Assembly: GCA_018699395.1 (NCBI GenBank)
Contig: JABIQN010000013.1
Location: 1-35,357, forward strand
Reading direction: 5' to 3'
Origin: Gammaproteobacteria bacterium
Lineage (GTDB): Bacteria; Pseudomonadota; Gammaproteobacteria; Steroidobacterales; Woeseiaceae
Length of the DNA stretch: 35,357 nt
A program made the position numbers and the translations under genes. The notes beneath the pieces were generated by a model. That model worked only from the letters and a program-made list of their open reading frames with translations, was not told where the DNA came from and ran no database searches. Positions 33,843-35,357 of the stretch are shown piece by piece. How positions within the stretch are numbered: the first letter of the stretch is position 1; each line of letters starts with the position of its first letter.

Positions 33843-35099
33843 TTACCAAGCCTCGAGGCCCATCTGCTTCTTGCCAAGTTCGCTAAGATCGCTAATCCGC
33901 GACCGACCCTTGAAATCCAATTCGTAGTCTTCGGCAGCAAAATCCGGTGAGCTTTTACCTGCCATAAAACACTTCGCCTGTGCATCTAGAAAACTCACGT
34001 TTTTCTCGCAATAGGGCGCTGCACCAATATAGATAACATTGCTAGATTCCTTTCCATTGTGCTCGTCTTCGACCGCATGAACCAAATCCCCATGCCACCA
34101 GATGCTGTCGCCCACCTGCATTTCCGGGATGGTGCATAAACCTTCCAGCACCAGATCGTGCCACTCGGGTTCACAGGACAAAGCACGTCCTGGCTGCGCG
34201 CCGCATAATTCATCGTCCGGCACGTCATCTTGCAAGGCGCGTAAAATCATCCAGCCTAGGACGCGCGCACTAGGTATTAACTGCAAGGTACCATCGCCCG
34301 GTCCCTGCGAACTCAAAGCCGTCCAGCCCTGAAAGGTGCGAAACATACTGCAAACCGCTGGGGATGAAATCTGACTGGTTTCGGTGCGATAAGCGGCATC
34401 AAACGGGTCATATTTTTCCCAATTGCCGTCCAGCAGATGCCGATATACCGATTGATAACCGGAATTTTCCAGCCAGCGTTCGACCGAACCACCGTCGATA
34501 TGCGGCTTTATTCCCAGTGAATTGTCGCCCGGTTCGCGTCTGCGGGTTCGGTCCGCATAAGTACATTCCTGATCCGGATCAAATATCGGTTTACCATCAA
34601 CATGGTATTTCCATAGGCCATTCAAGAATCGCCTTATGGTAGCCAGATTTTCGTGCTGACGCGCCTGAATCTGTGGTCGCGACCAGTACACACTGAAAAT
34701 CTGTGGATGATGATATTTACCTTCCTGAAGAGAAGAAAAGTACTTGTCGAGACCTTTATCGGGATTCTCGTAGTAACCAACCTCCTCGATATATCGTCCT
34801 AGCTCTTCATTCCAGTTCTGCGCCAGGGAAGATTCAAATGTATTCCGAATAATTACACAGCCGCGTTTTTTAATCAGGGCCCTATCGTCGTCGCTAAACC
34901 CCTTCTCGCCCAACGATTTAAAATCGATTTCGGGTATCACTGATAACCCGTTATTTCTCAGGATCCTGATTTCTTCAATTTCCTGTTTCACGGAGGCGCT
35001 CATGTCCTTAAATACTGCCGCATAGTCGACACCACGCTGTCTGAGTCGTTTTTTTGAAAAAATTATCTCGGCTTTTATATCGTTTATCTTCAACCCCAT
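33843..35099 (-). CDS. DUF1479 (YbiU-like) protein, probable Fe(II)/2-oxoglutarate-type oxygenase fold
   Basis: 418 residues from ATG 35099, chosen because GGAGG lies 8 nt upstream. Longer starts (ATG 35114, TTG 35120) lack that. It belongs to the DUF1479/YbiU family. His200-x-Asp202 (KPHIDGGSVERWL) and a distal His341 in GDLVHAVEDEHNG could form the Fe(II) triad of 2-oxoglutarate oxygenases. The exact distal ligand (His336 or His341) is not certain. The substrate is unknown. It converges on the tRNA terminator and diverges from a Gfo/Idh/MocA oxidoreductase gene, 117 bp apart. Confidence 0.88.
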   Translation of the reverse strand: MGLKINDIKAEIIFSKKRLRQRGVDYAAVFKDMSASVKQEIEEIRILRNNGLSVIPEIDFKSLGEKGFSDDDRALIKKRGCVIIRNTFESSLAQNWNEELGRYIEEVGYYENPDKGLDKYFSSLQEGKYHHPQIFSVYWSRPQIQARQHENLATIRRFLNGLWKYHVDGKPIFDPDQECTYADRTRRREPGDNSLGIKPHIDGGSVERWLENSGYQSVYRHLLDGNWEKYDPFDAAYRTETSQISSPAVCSMFRTFQGWTALSSQGPGDGTLQLIPSARVLGWMILRALQDDVPDDELCGAQPGRALSCEPEWHDLVLEGLCTIPEMQVGDSIWWHGDLVHAVEDEHNGKESSNVIYIGAAPYCEKNVSFLDAQAKCFMAGKSSPDFAAEDYELDFKGRSRISDLSELGKKQMGLEAW

Positions 35100-35216
35100 T
35101 TTGGGTGCCTCCATTAACAATAATGCTAAACATTGTAATACCTAAGAAACGAATGTCAGCTTTAATATGTAGCATGCGTTATTATTTGATGCAGAATCTA
35201 AAAAAAGGATCTCCTC

Positions 35217-35357
35217 ATGACTATTGGTATTGGCCTAATAGGCGCGAGCAGCATTGCGCGAGATACGATGATACCGGCAATGCGAAATCATCCAGAATGT
35301 GAAGTTGTCAGCGTGTTCAGCAGCAATCCTGAACGTGGCAAGAGTTACGCAGCGGAA
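35217..35357 (+). CDS. Gfo/Idh/MocA-family oxidoreductase, N-terminal part (truncated by window end)
   Basis: 47 codons are visible: MTIGIGLIGASSIARDTM, then PAMRNHPECEVVSVFSS and ERGKSYAAE. This is the N-terminal Rossmann start of Gfo/Idh/MocA dehydrogenases, with a G-x-I-G-A-S-S-I-A NAD(P)-binding turn and the typical VSVFSS-N at the end of the second strand. AAGGAT about 8 nt before ATG 35217 is a fair ribosome site. The substrate cannot be told. It is divergent from the DUF1479 gene, so the two may be one small catabolic locus, starting after the tRNA. Confidence 0.85.
   Translation, partial: MTIGIGLIGASSIARDTMIPAMRNHPECEVVSVFSSNPERGKSYAAE

Overview
The window looks like a chromosomal stretch of a gammaproteobacterium with about 50% GC. 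The evidence is the gene content and order: rpsU-yqeY-dnaG-rpoD-tRNA with tsaD divergent, pcm-tolC facing waaA-hldE, Mpl, a CCA enzyme with an HD domain, and a split B12-dependent ribonucleotide reductase like that of Pseudomonas. The species cannot be fixed from the sequence. I see no prophage, insertion sequence, CRISPR array or rRNA. It is mostly housekeeping DNA with a few unusual details.

Layout. 1-2056: SAM cycle (metK 3' part, ahcY), then a decayed cpdA-like fragment. 2300-3568: hemL. 3599-6108 (minus): a membrane protein, mpl and a LON-domain protein broken by a one-base frameshift. 6152-7961: rnd and adk converge on a long inverted repeat. 8096-11572: PPi-dependent phosphofructokinase followed by a proton-pumping pyrophosphatase, ending at a strong terminator shared with a DUF808 gene. 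12832-15039: pcm-like methyltransferase and tolC. 15036-20659 (minus): nrdJa-nrdJb-hldE-waaA, with a promoter and two NrdR-box-like palindromes upstream of nrdJa. 21330-24117: degQ-like protease and cca. 24305-26283 (minus): midA-like methyltransferase and uppP, divergent from a pteridine reductase. 27209-29094 (minus): tsaD-folB-folK. 29210-33748: rpsU, yqeY, dnaG, rpoD, tRNA-Ile(CAU), terminator. 33843-35357: a DUF1479 oxygenase-like gene divergent from a Gfo/Idh/MocA oxidoreductase that runs off the end.

How the genes work together. metK and ahcY make SAM and remove SAH, which serves the methyltransferases here (pcm-like, MidA-like). The pfp-hppA pair ties glycolysis to pyrophosphate and to ion pumping. 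hldE and waaA act in lipid A/core assembly, and mpl and uppP in peptidoglycan recycling and carrier-lipid recycling. The three folate genes flank a convergent junction. The items most worth checking are the NrdR operator arrangement, the LON frameshift, the cpdA remnant, the Asp-to-Glu change in the CCA enzyme active site and the half-lost zinc site in adenylate kinase.
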